64,000 nt of DNA, taken from Arcobacter arenosus (lineage in GTDB: Bacteria; Campylobacterota; Campylobacteria; Campylobacterales; Arcobacteraceae). The position numbers and the translations under genes are program-made. The DNA is taken from the NCBI RefSeq assembly GCF_005771535.1, contig NZ_VANU01000001.1, forward strand, positions 1-64,000. The letters run 5' to 3'. This document shows positions 23,461 through 33,014 of this stretch, in pieces; position 1 is the first letter of the stretch; every line of letters begins with the position of its first letter. Under the pieces are notes generated by a model. That model saw only the letters and a program-made list of their open reading frames with translations, searched no databases and was not told the DNA's origin.

Positions 23461-24783
23461 TTAAGCTATTTTTTTTGGCTTATACTTTTTAAATAAAAAA
23501 ACTGCAATTACAAAACTAAATGCTTCTGCCAAAGGAATAGCCATAAATATTCCACTATCACCAAATAAAAATGGTAGTGTTAGAATAAAAATCACAGGAA
23601 GAACAAGACTTCGAGAAAGGGCTATAAGCATTGAAGCCAAAGGTTTATGAATAGCTGTTAAATAAGCAGAGATTACAAGATTAAGCCCATCAAAAATGAA
23701 AACTATCCATATAAATTTAGTAAAATTTAAAACGATTTGTTTTGTATCTAAATTATTATCTTCTAAAAAAATATTGGCTAAGGTTTCAGGTAATAAGAGT
23801 ATTAAAAATATCATAACAACTCCCACTAAACTTGTAGATATAAAAGCCAATTTTATAAACTCATTTATTCGTAAATATTTTTTTGCACCAAAATTTTTGC
23901 TAATTATAGGTTGTAAAGAATCACTAATACCAAAACTAATCATTATACCAATCAGTAAAAGATAATTAATCACCGTAAAAGCAGCGATGCCTTCAATACC
24001 AAAATTTTGTATCATCACATAATTAAAAATCAAAGTGGTTATTCCCACCGACATTTCATTGACAAACTCAGATGTGCCGTTATAACATGCTTTGATAATT
24101 TGAGTATAACTCCCTCTTGGTTTGACAAACTGTAAAATTGCTTTTTTAGAAAAGAAGTGGGGTAAAAGAATAACTAATAAAGCTAACTGGGAAATACCCG
24201 TTGCAAGTGCAGCTCCAAAAATACCTTTTTGTAAATATACTATCATAAACCAATCTAAAATTACATTGATTAGAGAACTTAAAAGTAAAGCCATAAAAGC
24301 AAGATTTGGTCTATTATCAACTCTTACAAAATAGTCTAAAACAACTCCTATCATCAAAAAAGGGATAAAGATTAACATAATTGACAAATACTCTATAGCA
24401 ATAGGAATCAACTCTCTATTTGCACCGAAGAAATTTAAAAGTGTTTCAATATTTAAAAATAAAACTGTGCACATAAAAAAACTAAAAAGAGTAATAGTTA
24501 TTATTGTTTTGCTAAAAACAACCGAAGCATCATGAATTTTTTCTTCACCTATTAGTTTTCCAGATACAACACTGCTCCCAACTGATAACATTAGTGCAAA
24601 TCCAAATAAAAAAGAGAAAACAGGAAAACTTATATTAATTGCAGCAAGTCCAATATCTCCTACATAATTTCCTATAAAAAATCCATCAACAATACTTGCA
24701 GATGAAATAGCCAACATCCCCAATACAGAAGGTATTGAATATTGAAAAAAAATAGATGATATTTTAGATTTTGTTACACTCAT
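23461..24783 (-). CDS. MATE family efflux transporter
   Basis: 440 aa with about 12 membrane helices in two halves. The N-terminal part (FFQYSIPSVLGMLAISSASI, GDIGLAAINISFPVFSFLFG) is typical of MATE multidrug and organic cation exporters driven by Na+ or H+. Its start overlaps the stop of the upstream secreted-protein gene by 4 bp, so the two are coupled. Substrate unknown. The 220-bp gap after it holds nothing I can name. Confidence 0.9.
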   Translation of the reverse strand: MSVTKSKISSIFFQYSIPSVLGMLAISSASIVDGFFIGNYVGDIGLAAINISFPVFSFLFGFALMLSVGSSVVSGKLIGEEKIHDASVVFSKTIITITLFSFFMCTVLFLNIETLLNFFGANRELIPIAIEYLSIMLIFIPFLMIGVVLDYFVRVDNRPNLAFMALLLSSLINVILDWFMIVYLQKGIFGAALATGISQLALLVILLPHFFSKKAILQFVKPRGSYTQIIKACYNGTSEFVNEMSVGITTLIFNYVMIQNFGIEGIAAFTVINYLLLIGIMISFGISDSLQPIISKNFGAKKYLRINEFIKLAFISTSLVGVVMIFLILLLPETLANIFLEDNNLDTKQIVLNFTKFIWIVFIFDGLNLVISAYLTAIHKPLASMLIALSRSLVLPVIFILTLPFLFGDSGIFMAIPLAEAFSFVIAVFLFKKYKPKKIA

Positions 24784-25403
24784 TGCTTTTCTTTAAAGAA
24801 TATTTTTATTAAAACTTCTTTTGTTTTTATATTTAAAATTTTAAAAGTAATATTAAATTTGCTATCTGATATTTTTGGACATGAACGCAAAAAATCTCCA
24901 CTCTTATGAAATGATACTTTTCCACTATATGCTAATAAACCTAAAATTTCACCTTCAACTTCAAAAGCAAGATTATTTTTTATCTTATTTATTTTTTTAA
25001 ATTGACTCAAACTAATATTCGATAAAACTATACTACTTATATTTTTAATATTTTCTATTTTTAAATTTTTAAAATAGTTTTTATTTATATATTCATTTTT
25101 TAAATTAGTATTTGTATCATCAAAAACAGATATTAAATCAGCAAACTTTTCTTTTGTTGATATTCTTAATTTTTTTGTTTTATCATTGTATTTTAAATCA
25201 AGAGTATTATTACTTCTAACTTTTAAATTTTTAAAACAAAACTCAGTATTGTTTTCTTGAGTTTCATTACTCCACCAATTTAAAATCTTGTAAAATAATA
25301 CTTCATTTTTTTCTAAATAATACAAATCAGATTCATACAACTCACTATTAGCATATGTTGTAGTATTAAAAATGAAAAAGAAAAGAAATAATAAATTTTT
25401 CAT
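24780..25403 (-). CDS. Exported protein of unknown function, coupled to a MATE gene
   Basis: 207 aa with a signal peptide (NLLFLFFFIFNTTTYA). The mature part is Lys/Asn/Ile-rich with many predicted strands and no recognised motif. Two Cys residues (FCFKN, LRSCPK) could form a disulfide. Overlap with the MATE gene suggests a shared message, but whether it assists export is unknown. Confidence 0.55.
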   Translation of the reverse strand: MKNLLFLFFFIFNTTTYANSELYESDLYYLEKNEVLFYKILNWWSNETQENNTEFCFKNLKVRSNNTLDLKYNDKTKKLRISTKEKFADLISVFDDTNTNLKNEYINKNYFKNLKIENIKNISSIVLSNISLSQFKKINKIKNNLAFEVEGEILGLLAYSGKVSFHKSGDFLRSCPKISDSKFNITFKILNIKTKEVLIKIFFKEKQ

Positions 25404-25411
25404 ATACTTAG

Positions 25412-26011
25412 CTAATTATTTATTAAAAACTTATCTCGTATCGTTGAATAATAGGGACCAGAAGCTCTAGCAACTGCATCGAGCTTCAACATATCAATAT
25501 TTGGCCATTCTATAATGTTGTCATGAACATGAATAGCTACAACATTAGCTAAAACAAGATTTCCTGCTTTTTCAACATCTCCAAAATCTACAATTGAATG
25601 TAAGCGACATTCAAAAGTAACCTTTGATTCGCCTACATAAACAGAAGCTATTTTTTTACAAGGAAGACAAGAAACTCCTGCAACTTTAAACTCATCAACA
25701 TCTAATTCATAATCTTTACCTGTTATTGCCATTTTTTCAACCAAATCATAACTAACAATTGAGATAGAAAAAACCTCTGTATTTTGAATATTTATAAGAG
25801 TATCTTTTTTAACTCCATCTAGTTTATTCAAAATTGATATAGAAACAACAGGGGGATTAACACTTGCTATATTAAAAAAAGAAAATGGAGCAAGATTAGG
25901 AATACCCTTTTTATCCAAAGTCCCAACCCATGCTATTGGTCTTGGAAGGACTGAACCAATAAGAAGTTTGTAAAGTTCTTCATTTTTTACATCTTTTGTA
26001 TCAATTATCAT
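25412..26011 (-). CDS. Flavin reductase-like protein (FMN-binding split barrel)
   Basis: 199 aa. IGSVLPRPIAWVGTLDKKGI, LAPFSFFNIASVNPPVVSIS and the later CRLHSIVDFGD are hallmarks of the flavin reductase/DIM6-NTAB split-barrel family that binds FMN. It may supply reduced flavin or act on a small substrate. It lies beside a broken isochorismatase-family gene and an AraC regulator on the same strand, perhaps an old catabolic group. Confidence 0.85.
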   Translation of the reverse strand: MIIDTKDVKNEELYKLLIGSVLPRPIAWVGTLDKKGIPNLAPFSFFNIASVNPPVVSISILNKLDGVKKDTLINIQNTEVFSISIVSYDLVEKMAITGKDYELDVDEFKVAGVSCLPCKKIASVYVGESKVTFECRLHSIVDFGDVEKAGNLVLANVVAIHVHDNIIEWPNIDMLKLDAVARASGPYYSTIRDKFLINN

Positions 26012-26090
26012 TTTATTTCCTATAAAATCTTGCTACCTATAAAAGAAGGTACACTTTTTTAAATTAGATATTAACTTTTTGAGTCTTAAA

Positions 26091-26636
26091 TCATTCTACA
26101 TTTATAATTTGTTCAGTCTCTTTAACTTCACAAAATACACCTGCTAAAGCACTAATAAAACTATAATGTACATCACAAGCTTTTATAGTATTTTCTTTAA
26201 AGTTTAAATCTTTTGTGGCACAAGCGTCATTTGCTACAGTGATTTTGTATCCTAAATCAAAACCTGCTCATACTGTTGTATCTATACACATATGAGTCAT
26301 GGCTCCACAAATGATTAATTCATTTATATTCTCTTTATCTAACTCTTCTTTTAACTTTGTATCTCTAAAACTATTTGGATAGTTTTTCTCAATAATCATA
26401 TCATCTTGAATATCTAAATTTTTATTTAACTCTACACCTTGGGTATTTTTTATAAAAAACATTGCATTATCTTTTATTGCAAAGTGTTGTACAAAATAAA
26501 TTTTATATTGTTTTTCTCTTGCGTATTTTATTAATTTGTTAGTTTGAAGTAAAGCTTCATCTACCTTTTGAAGTTCCATCTTACCACCACTAAAATAATC
26601 GTTTTGTAAATCTATTACAATTAGTGCTTTTTTCAT
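26091..26636 (-). pseudogene. Isochorismatase-family hydrolase broken by one in-frame stop
   Basis: Frame 26636-26271 encodes the first 122 residues (MKKALIVIDLQNDYFSGG, then ICGAMTHMCIDTTV). A TGA at 26270-26268 interrupts it exactly where relatives have Arg (TTVRAAFDLGY type). The same frame continues with AGFDLGYKITVANDACATKD to a natural stop at 26093-26091, giving a normal family length of about 181. One base change in AGA or CGA explains it. The catalytic Cys (THMC) is upstream of the stop. A sequencing error or read-through cannot be excluded. Confidence 0.8.
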
Positions 26637-26720
26637 TGTTTAATTCCTTTGTTTTTATAAAGAGAATTTTATTAAAAATAAAAAAAAGTGTATTGTAAAA
26701 AATTGACTATCTGTAAGAAG

Positions 26721-27533
26721 TTATTTTATTAAACTATCTTGATATTCTTTAGGAGAGATAGAAAATATTTGTTTAAAATATTTATATAGATGACTTTGAT
26801 CATTAAAACCAACATTTAGTGCTACTTCTGATATGCTCATATTTTTTGATAATAACTCTTTTGCTAAATTTACTTTGTGGTTTAAAATGTATTGATAAGG
26901 GGTTAAATCTAACTCCTGTTTAAATATTCTTATTAGATGAAAAGGTGTTATTAAAAACTGTTTTGAAATCTCTTCTAAACTTAGATTTAAATGTATATTT
27001 TGATCAATGTAACTCTTAATATCATATGCTAATATATTTTTTTCTTCTCTTACTAATTGATTACAATTTTTAATTATTTGTTTTGAAATAAATTGTATTA
27101 TTTGTTCCTCTTTTTTTATACAAATATCATCTAAAATAAGATTTTCACATAAGAAAATAAACTCCTGATAAGTTTTTTCATCAGCTATTATATTTGTTGA
27201 AAAGGGAACAAATCCATCAACTTTTAATAAATCATATTGAAGTTTTTCAATCCAATTTTTATCTAAATATAAAGCATAAAGCCCGTCACTATTTTTATCC
27301 ATTTTAGAAGCTGAGTGTATTTGGTATGGATTTATAATTGCAATATTTTTTTCTATTAAAATCAGTTCATTGTCTTTTAAATGTAGTTTAATATTGCCAT
27401 CTTTTAGTGCTATAATAGTCAATTTATCATGTATATGACTCTTTGAACAGCCATTAATATCTGTATTAAAAGTTAATTCTAAAAAAGGTAATTCAAGGTT
27501 TTTGTATGTTGTATTAATTTTTATTCCTTGCAA
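26721..27533 (-). CDS. AraC family transcriptional regulator
   Basis: 270 aa. A cupin-like sensing N-terminus (about 1-150) is followed by two helix-turn-helix motifs: LSLEEISKQFLITPFHLIRI and MSISEVALNVGFNDQSHLYK, then YFKQIFSISPKEYQ. This is a typical AraC-type activator that responds to a small ligand. It probably controls nearby minus-strand genes, perhaps the isochorismatase pseudogene and flavin reductase; that link is only positional. Confidence 0.88.
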   Translation of the reverse strand: MQGIKINTTYKNLELPFLELTFNTDINGCSKSHIHDKLTIIALKDGNIKLHLKDNELILIEKNIAIINPYQIHSASKMDKNSDGLYALYLDKNWIEKLQYDLLKVDGFVPFSTNIIADEKTYQEFIFLCENLILDDICIKKEEQIIQFISKQIIKNCNQLVREEKNILAYDIKSYIDQNIHLNLSLEEISKQFLITPFHLIRIFKQELDLTPYQYILNHKVNLAKELLSKNMSISEVALNVGFNDQSHLYKYFKQIFSISPKEYQDSLIK

Positions 27534-27537
27534 ATAA

Positions 27538-28008
27538 TTATGTATAGACTTGTCTTGTCATTATATAATTTATTAAATCAACATTATCTCTTATTGCTAT
27601 ATTTTTTCTTTCTACAACAAATAGATTTTTTTCAAAAAATGGTTTTGCTGTTATACTTACTTCTGCAAAAACCTCATCAAGTTTTTTTTCCTTTGCTATG
27701 TTAATTATTTTAGACATCATTATATTCCCAACACCTTTTCTTTGATAATTATGATGTACATAAAAACAATCAATATGACCATTGTTTTCAAATTCAAAGA
27801 AGCCTACTATTTTATTGTTGTTTTTTACGATATATGGCTTTGTTTTTTCAAATCTATTTTTCCATTTTTTGTAGTCAATTTTAGTTGGTGCCCAACTTTC
27901 TATTTGTTCTTTAGTATAATCCTTACTATTTACATTGTGAATAGTATTTGTAAATAATTGTGCTAAGTCTTCTACATCTTGACTTTTGTATTTTTCTATA
28001 TTATACAC
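27538..28008 (-). CDS. GNAT family N-acetyltransferase
   Basis: GNAT fold with the acetyl-CoA loop YQRKGVGNIMMSKI (about residue 107) and preceding CFYVHHNY strand. The start is unsure. I favour GTG 28008 (156 aa), which overlaps the lysE-type stop by 8 bp and gives a normal N-terminus (YNIEKYKSQDVEDL). ATG 28056 would overlap the upstream gene by 56 bp. It acetylates an unknown small molecule or protein. Confidence 0.78.
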   Translation of the reverse strand: MYNIEKYKSQDVEDLAQLFTNTIHNVNSKDYTKEQIESWAPTKIDYKKWKNRFEKTKPYIVKNNNKIVGFFEFENNGHIDCFYVHHNYQRKGVGNIMMSKIINIAKEKKLDEVFAEVSITAKPFFEKNLFVVERKNIAIRDNVDLINYIMTRQVYT

Positions 28009-28618
28009 GTTCACTAAATGCCAATTTAAGTCCAAGTGCTGCAAAACTTGTTGCAAAAAATCTTTGGATAAAAATACTCGCTTTTTCAGATTTTAAAATA
28101 TAAGCACTAAATAAACCTGATAAAAAACCATATATAACAAATACCACAAAGGTCATAATCATAAAAACAGCCCCAAGTAAAAGCATACTGTTTAAGACAC
28201 TGTGAACGTTGCTAGGGATAAATTGAGGGATAAAAGCCAAAAAGAAAATTGATAATTTAGGATTTAAAATATTTAACATAAAACCTTTTATAACAATGTT
28301 CAAATAATTACTTTTTGAGTTTTTTTCAGAAATACTTAAAGCAGATGAAGAGTTCCACATTTGCCATGCTAAATATAGTAAATATCCTACTCCAAGAAAC
28401 TTTACAACTTGGAAAGCAACTGCACTAGTATGAAAAATAGCAGCTAAACCAAGGCTACTAGCTAATAAAGCAGGGACAATACCTAATGTGCAACCTAATG
28501 CGGCAAAAAAACTAGCACGTTTTCCAGAAAACAAACCTGTAGCAATAGTATATAAAACTCCCGTACCAGGAATTAAAACAACTATTAATGATGTAATTAA
28601 AAACTCATAAGACAACAT
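28001..28618 (-). CDS. LysE family amino-acid exporter
   Basis: 205 aa with about six membrane helices. LIPGTGVLYTIATGLFSGKR near the N-terminus and GCTLGIVPALLASSLGL are LysE/RhtB signatures. FMLNILNPKLSIFFLAFIPQF is the conserved central motif. Such proteins export amino acids or their derivatives. It precedes the GNAT gene with overlap, so the two are probably co-expressed. Confidence 0.9.
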   Translation of the reverse strand: MLSYEFLITSLIVVLIPGTGVLYTIATGLFSGKRASFFAALGCTLGIVPALLASSLGLAAIFHTSAVAFQVVKFLGVGYLLYLAWQMWNSSSALSISEKNSKSNYLNIVIKGFMLNILNPKLSIFFLAFIPQFIPSNVHSVLNSMLLLGAVFMIMTFVVFVIYGFLSGLFSAYILKSEKASIFIQRFFATSFAALGLKLAFSERV

Positions 28619-28649
28619 TAGATATCTCCTTTTCTATTTGTGCAATTTA

Positions 28650-29258
28650 TTATATATACTTGCTTGCTGTAAGTAAAAATATTAGATATCCACCTTGAGG
28701 CTTATAGGCAATACTTGCATCTTGGATTTTTACATTTTTAAAACCAACATTTTTTGCTATTTTTACAACCTCATCTCTGTCAAATCCAAAATGATATACC
28801 CCTGTATCTTCTGTGTGAAAACTACCATCTTCTATATCTAAATCTGCTAAAGCTATTGTTCCATTTTCATTTAATATATTATAAAAATCTTTAAACAAAT
28901 TTTCTATATTTTCAATATGATGTAGGGTCATTGATGAAATTATTGAATCAAATTTTTTTTCTAATTTAGTTTTTGCTAAATCAATTTCTAAAATTTCAAG
29001 ATTACAATCAATCAAGTCTCTTTTATCATTTAATTTTTTATTCATTGATGGTGACAAGTCAATAGCTGTAATACTTTTAACAAATGGAGCGATTTTTTCT
29101 AATAATAATCCAGTACCTGACCCAAAATCTATTATTTCCATTGATTTATCAAAATCAATCTCTTTTGTTATTAAATTAGCTATGTTTTGAACATTATCAA
29201 CTCTATTTTTATCTTTTTCATAATTGTTTGATTTATCTTGAAAAAAATCTTTACTCAT
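28650..29258 (-). CDS. Class I SAM-dependent methyltransferase
   Basis: 202 aa. Motif I is IIDFGSGTGLLLEKIAPF (about residues 43-60), followed by ITAIDLSPSMNKKL and the post-I motif SMTLHHIENIENLF. It is a ubiE/methyltransferase-11 type enzyme using S-adenosylmethionine on an unknown substrate. The start is supported by AAGGAATAAA just upstream. It is monocistronic or reads on to the LysE gene 32 bp downstream. Confidence 0.85.
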   Translation of the reverse strand: MSKDFFQDKSNNYEKDKNRVDNVQNIANLITKEIDFDKSMEIIDFGSGTGLLLEKIAPFVKSITAIDLSPSMNKKLNDKRDLIDCNLEILEIDLAKTKLEKKFDSIISSMTLHHIENIENLFKDFYNILNENGTIALADLDIEDGSFHTEDTGVYHFGFDRDEVVKIAKNVGFKNVKIQDASIAYKPQGGYLIFLLTASKYI

Positions 29259-29282
29259 TTTATTCCTTGTAAAAAGTTCTGA

Positions 29283-29939
29283 TTATCTAATATTATAATA
29301 TGCTTTTTCTTCTAGTATTTTTTTATAATTTAATTCAAATAAGTCAGAAAAGTTTTTAATTGTATTTTTAAATTCTTGTGTTGAAAATTTTTCATTTTTA
29401 GGATTTAAAATATCCATGATTCTATCTCTTATATCTTTTAAACTAATATCTTGATTGCTAGGTTGTAACTGCCCATCTACTACCATTGGTAACTTAATAA
29501 ATAATATTGATGCGGTCATTACATCTTTAAAATCCATAGAATTAAAGGTTTCGACTAAAGCTTTTTTTTCATCATTTCCTAATGACTGAGGAATCATTCC
29601 TGATGTTTTTGCTATACCATCTTCTGTTACTCCATCATTATTAAAATCATATTTTTCATAATGGTGTAGAAGTAAATTATATGCACCTTCATCACTTAGA
29701 TTATCTACATTAATTTCATCAGCAAGTCTTGTATAGTTTTGCAAGGTAGATAATTCCTCTTTTGTTAGAGAATTTAAAAAGTCTTTTGCATTTGACATAT
29801 TTACATTATTTGCATTTGCCTTGTTGTATATAGCTTCAAACCCCTCTTTAAATGGTTCTCTAACTTCATAAAAACTATCTGCCATTTTTAGATTTTTTAC
29901 TATACTTACATGTTCTGCGTAGTTTGTATTTGTGTTCAT
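29283..29939 (-). CDS. Protein of unknown function with an EF-hand-like loop
   Basis: 218 aa, mostly helical and acidic, with no signal peptide. The segment DFNNDGVTEDG (about residue 95) resembles an EF-hand calcium loop, but the twelfth position is not Glu. AAAAGGAACTTTC lies before the ATG. I recognise no family. Ca2+ binding is only a suggestion. Confidence 0.6.
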   Translation of the reverse strand: MNTNTNYAEHVSIVKNLKMADSFYEVREPFKEGFEAIYNKANANNVNMSNAKDFLNSLTKEELSTLQNYTRLADEINVDNLSDEGAYNLLLHHYEKYDFNNDGVTEDGIAKTSGMIPQSLGNDEKKALVETFNSMDFKDVMTASILFIKLPMVVDGQLQPSNQDISLKDIRDRIMDILNPKNEKFSTQEFKNTIKNFSDLFELNYKKILEEKAYYNIR

Positions 29940-30058
29940 GAAAGTTCCTTTTTTATTTTAATAAGGTTTAAAATAAGTAAATAGATTGTTCATTAGACAA
30001 CTTATTGGTATTACATTATATATAAATAATATATAAAGGCACTTAATGTAAAAACATA

Positions 30059-30268
30059 TTATTTTTTGTTTTTTTTCCTAGAAGCTTTTGCCATTTTAGC
30101 TTTTTTCTTTGCTTTTTCTTTATTTATACTTGCTGCTTTTCTTGCATTTACAACTTGATCTTTTACTGTTGTATCTTTTGAAAAAGTTTTTGGAGTAGAG
30201 TTACTTCCTAATTTGATAAGGTCAACTTTTGAATTTTTTACACTATTGTTATTTTGACTTTTAGCCAT
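30059..30268 (-). CDS. Small Lys-rich protein, function unknown
   Basis: 69 aa, strongly basic, ending KKKAKMAKASRKKNKK. It looks disordered, with a Ser/Asn/Thr-rich first half. AGGATAAAAA before the ATG is a fair ribosome binding site. The basic tail may bind nucleic acid. No homologue is recognised. Confidence 0.5.
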   Translation of the reverse strand: MAKSQNNNSVKNSKVDLIKLGSNSTPKTFSKDTTVKDQVVNARKAASINKEKAKKKAKMAKASRKKNKK

Positions 30269-30401
30269 TTTTTATCCTGATATTTATTAAAAGCGAATTA
30301 TAATCTTTTTCAACTGATTTTCTAAATTGTTTGCAGTTGAAAAGTATAACACCATGTACACATGGGGTCCATTACATATATAAATTTCATCTTTACCTCG
30401 A

Positions 30402-30749
30402 CTAAAATTTTAAAAGTGAGTTCCACGTCCCTGAATTATATACATTTTCAAAACCTTTTGACAATAAAAGCCTTTTTGCTAATCCACTTCTACTTCCACT
30501 TGCACAACAAAGAATTATGGGTTTATTATTATCTAACTCATTTATTCTACTATCAAGTAATTCTAATGGAATGTTTATACTACCTTCTTTGTGAGCTGAA
30601 GTAAACTCATCTTTTGTTCTAACATCAATAATTTGTCCACCCTCTTTCAAAAGAGCTGGTACAAGTTTTAATACCTTGTATTGAGTATATTTTTTATAAG
30701 CTATAAAAGCTATTATTGCAATGATAGGATATATTATAGTTTCATTCAA
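30402..30749 (-). CDS. Membrane-anchored rhodanese-like protein
   Basis: 115 aa. The N-terminal helix (IIYPIIAIIAFIAYKKYT) is a membrane anchor or signal. The rhodanese domain follows: QIIDVRTKDEFTSAHKEGSI, then active-site CCASGSRSG (about residue 80) with the catalytic Cys. It would move sulfane sulfur, probably on the periplasmic side. Single gene. Confidence 0.85.
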   Translation of the reverse strand: MNETIIYPIIAIIAFIAYKKYTQYKVLKLVPALLKEGGQIIDVRTKDEFTSAHKEGSINIPLELLDSRINELDNNKPIILCCASGSRSGLAKRLLLSKGFENVYNSGTWNSLLKF

Positions 30750-30939
30750 AACTTTTCCTTATTTAAACTATTTGAGAATTGAATTATATCCATTTGAGTT
30801 TAATTCTTACCCTATTTTAACTATTTATTTTTTGAGATAATGGGAAATACAAAGAATATTAAATTTTATACACAAACTAATAAACAAATTTTTTAATTTG
30901 TAATAAAATAATCAAAAAACTCAAAAACTTGGAGTATAA

Positions 30940-31650
30940 GTGAAATATATTTATATATTAAAAACTGGAGATACATTTGACAATACAAAGTATAATTATG
31001 GAGATTTTGAAGATTGGATTATTAGAGAATTAAAGATTCCTTCAAAATATATTAAAACAATAGATGTAAAAAATAATCAAACATTACCAAAACTAGTTAG
31101 TGCAAAAGGTTTTATAATTACAGGTTCACACTCAATGGTAAGTGAAGAATTAAATTGGAGTTTAAAGTTAGAAGAATATATAAGAAAAATCAAGCAAGCA
31201 AATATACCACTATTAGGGATATGTTATGGACACCAGCTTATTGCAAAAGCTTTGGGAGGTTGTTCAAATTATAACAAAAACGGTAAAGAGATTGGAAGTG
31301 TAAAAATAAGACAACTTGCTAATGCAAAAAAAGATTTATTGTTCAAAAATATTCCTTTAAAATTTTATGCCCATGAAACTCACTATCAAAGTGCAATAAA
31401 ACTTCCAAAAGGTTCGATTGTTTTAGCTAAAAATTCACATGAAAAACATCAAGCAGTAAGATTTAGTAATTGTATTTGGGGAGTTCAATTTCATCCTGAA
31501 TTTAATATTACAGTTATGAAAGAATATATTGTAAAACAAAAAGAGAGTTTAGATAATCTAGGAATTGATATAAATAATCTACTAAAAAATGTAAAAAATT
31601 GTAGTGTGAGTAGTAAAGTTCTAAATAATTTTGAAAAGATATTGAAATAA
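30940..31650 (+). CDS. Class I glutamine amidotransferase-like protein
   Basis: 236 aa from GTG 30940, which follows GGAGTATAA. The GATase-1 triad is present: Cys in LLGICYGHQLIAKALGG (about residue 87), and His and Glu in GVQFHPEFN (about 180). It resembles stand-alone GMP-synthase-like glutamine amidotransferases that hydrolyse gamma-glutamyl amide bonds. The partner or substrate is unknown. Confidence 0.82.
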   Translation: MKYIYILKTGDTFDNTKYNYGDFEDWIIRELKIPSKYIKTIDVKNNQTLPKLVSAKGFIITGSHSMVSEELNWSLKLEEYIRKIKQANIPLLGICYGHQLIAKALGGCSNYNKNGKEIGSVKIRQLANAKKDLLFKNIPLKFYAHETHYQSAIKLPKGSIVLAKNSHEKHQAVRFSNCIWGVQFHPEFNITVMKEYIVKQKESLDNLGIDINNLLKNVKNCSVSSKVLNNFEKILK

Positions 31651-31734
31651 AAGCAATAATTACCTTTTATTTTTTGGTTTATTGTATAAAAATAAAATTA
31701 AAATAGTATATACTTTCAGCAAAGAAGGAAATAT

Positions 31735-32106
31735 ATGTACACTGATGATTTAGCAATAATTGACAAAAAAATAGATGAACTTATAAATGATAAAACCATA
31801 TACAACTTTGAAATTCTAAAAGAAAAAATAATAGAAATATTAAATGGTGTAGAGATGTTTATGATAGAAAATGAACTAGATTCAAAAGCAATTGATTTAT
31901 ACCTAAAAAAAGTAATTACAAAAAGAAATGAACTAGTAAAACAAAAAGAAAAATCAATTCTTCAAGATACAAAAGAAAACAGATATAAAATTATTGAAGA
32001 GATTTGTAAAAAATGTGACTTTCAAACAAAAGAAGAATTAATTCAAAAAATTGAAGAACTTGAGAAAAAGAATATTTATGAACTCGATGAGATATTAAAT
32101 AGATAA
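31735..32106 (+). CDS. Helical coiled-coil protein, function unknown
   Basis: 123 aa, Lys/Glu/Ile-rich and helical throughout (EILKEKIIEILNGVEMFMIE, QTKEELIQKIEELEKKNIYE). Two Cys (EICKKCDF) form a C-x2-C pair. AAGAAGGAAATAT is a good ribosome binding site. No known family. A palindromic repeat pair follows about 85 bp downstream. Confidence 0.55.
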   Translation: MYTDDLAIIDKKIDELINDKTIYNFEILKEKIIEILNGVEMFMIENELDSKAIDLYLKKVITKRNELVKQKEKSILQDTKENRYKIIEEICKKCDFQTKEELIQKIEELEKKNIYELDEILNR

Positions 32107-32190
32107 TACCTTTATTTCAATAATTATTGTAAAAGTGGAGATTCATCCTCTGGGGTGTTATTTTCTTAATGATTATAAGTACTTTTTTGC

Positions 32191-32279
32191 CTAGTTCCAA
32201 AGCTCCGGCTTTGGAATGAATACCAATATATAATTTACTTTTATATGCATTCCCAAGTAAAACTTGGGAATGAGCTAGA
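32191..32279. repeat. Pair of inverted REP-like palindromes
   Basis: CTAGTTCCAAAGCTCCGGCTTTGGAATG (split: 32191-32200 head, palindrome to 32218) and, in reverse orientation, GCATTCCCAAGTAAAACTTGGGAATGAGC (32248-32276) share the layout CTAG-(C)T-TTCCNAAG-loop-CTTNGGAATG. This resembles REP sequences mobilised by RAYT/TnpA_REP transposases. The second one contains the stop codon of the neighbouring lipoprotein gene. Confidence 0.55.
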
Positions 32280-32745
32280 GTTTTGAACATTCCAATTTAT
32301 TTGTTTTAATATACTCGTCAATTTTATAAGAATTTGCAAACCATATAAAATTATTAGCATAAACTTTTAAATTAGTCATATTTTTATCTAGAGTAGTTAT
32401 CTCTGCTCCAAATGTATAAAATTCTTTATTAATATGTATATAGAATTGAATTGAATTAGCTTCTATTTTTTTTACATAATCAGAAGGTTGTAACCTGTCA
32501 ATTTCTGTTACTGAACCGTTTACTGAAGTTGTAATTGTTTCTTTATTTCTATGATGACATTTCTGCATATACTCTTCTACTTTTTTTTCTACATCAGAAA
32601 TACTTGTATTATATGTGTATAATTTAAAATCATCTTTTTTTGCAATTTTTAACGCTTCTGGAGAAGTATAAGAACAAGCAGTATAAAAAATTGGAACCGT
32701 TAAAATAAAAAATATATTTTTTATTTTTTTTGATGTTTTTAGCAT
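32275..32745 (-). CDS. Probable lipoprotein of unknown function
   Basis: 156 aa with an N-terminal signal and lipobox-like IFYTAC (Cys about residue 24). The mature part has two more Cys (KCHHRN and LECSKL). No domain is recognised. The lipobox is weak at the -3 position, so a plain secreted protein is possible. The gene ends inside a REP-like palindrome. Confidence 0.6.
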   Translation of the reverse strand: MLKTSKKIKNIFFILTVPIFYTACSYTSPEALKIAKKDDFKLYTYNTSISDVEKKVEEYMQKCHHRNKETITTSVNGSVTEIDRLQPSDYVKKIEANSIQFYIHINKEFYTFGAEITTLDKNMTNLKVYANNFIWFANSYKIDEYIKTNKLECSKL

Positions 32746-32869
32746 AATTATAATTCCTTTTTATTTATTGGCATAAATATTTATTTAGATTATATATAAA
32801 AAACGTCACAATTTGCGTCACAAGAATTAGAAAATTAAAAAAATTTAGTGATTTATTCTAAAGCTAGAG

Positions 32870-33014
32870 AAAAGTGATGTTAGAAATATTAGATTTTGAG
32901 TTTAGTCAAGGCGAAGATTGATTTTTTCTCGGAGCGTACACGCAGTACGTGAGAATAAAAAATCAATCTTCAACGAAGAATAAGCTAAAAAGATGATGTT
33001 TAAAACATCACTTT

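Noticed and set aside
26268-26270. TGA read as selenocysteine in the isochorismatase-type gene
   Set aside because: The position is Arg in relatives, not a redox Cys, and no typical downstream stem was evident.
30305-30365. Inverted repeats CTTTTTCAACTG/CAGTTGAAAAG and CCATGT/ACATGG before the small Lys-rich gene
   Set aside because: The first has an 18-nt loop and the second is short. Neither has a T-run, so a terminator call is not justified.
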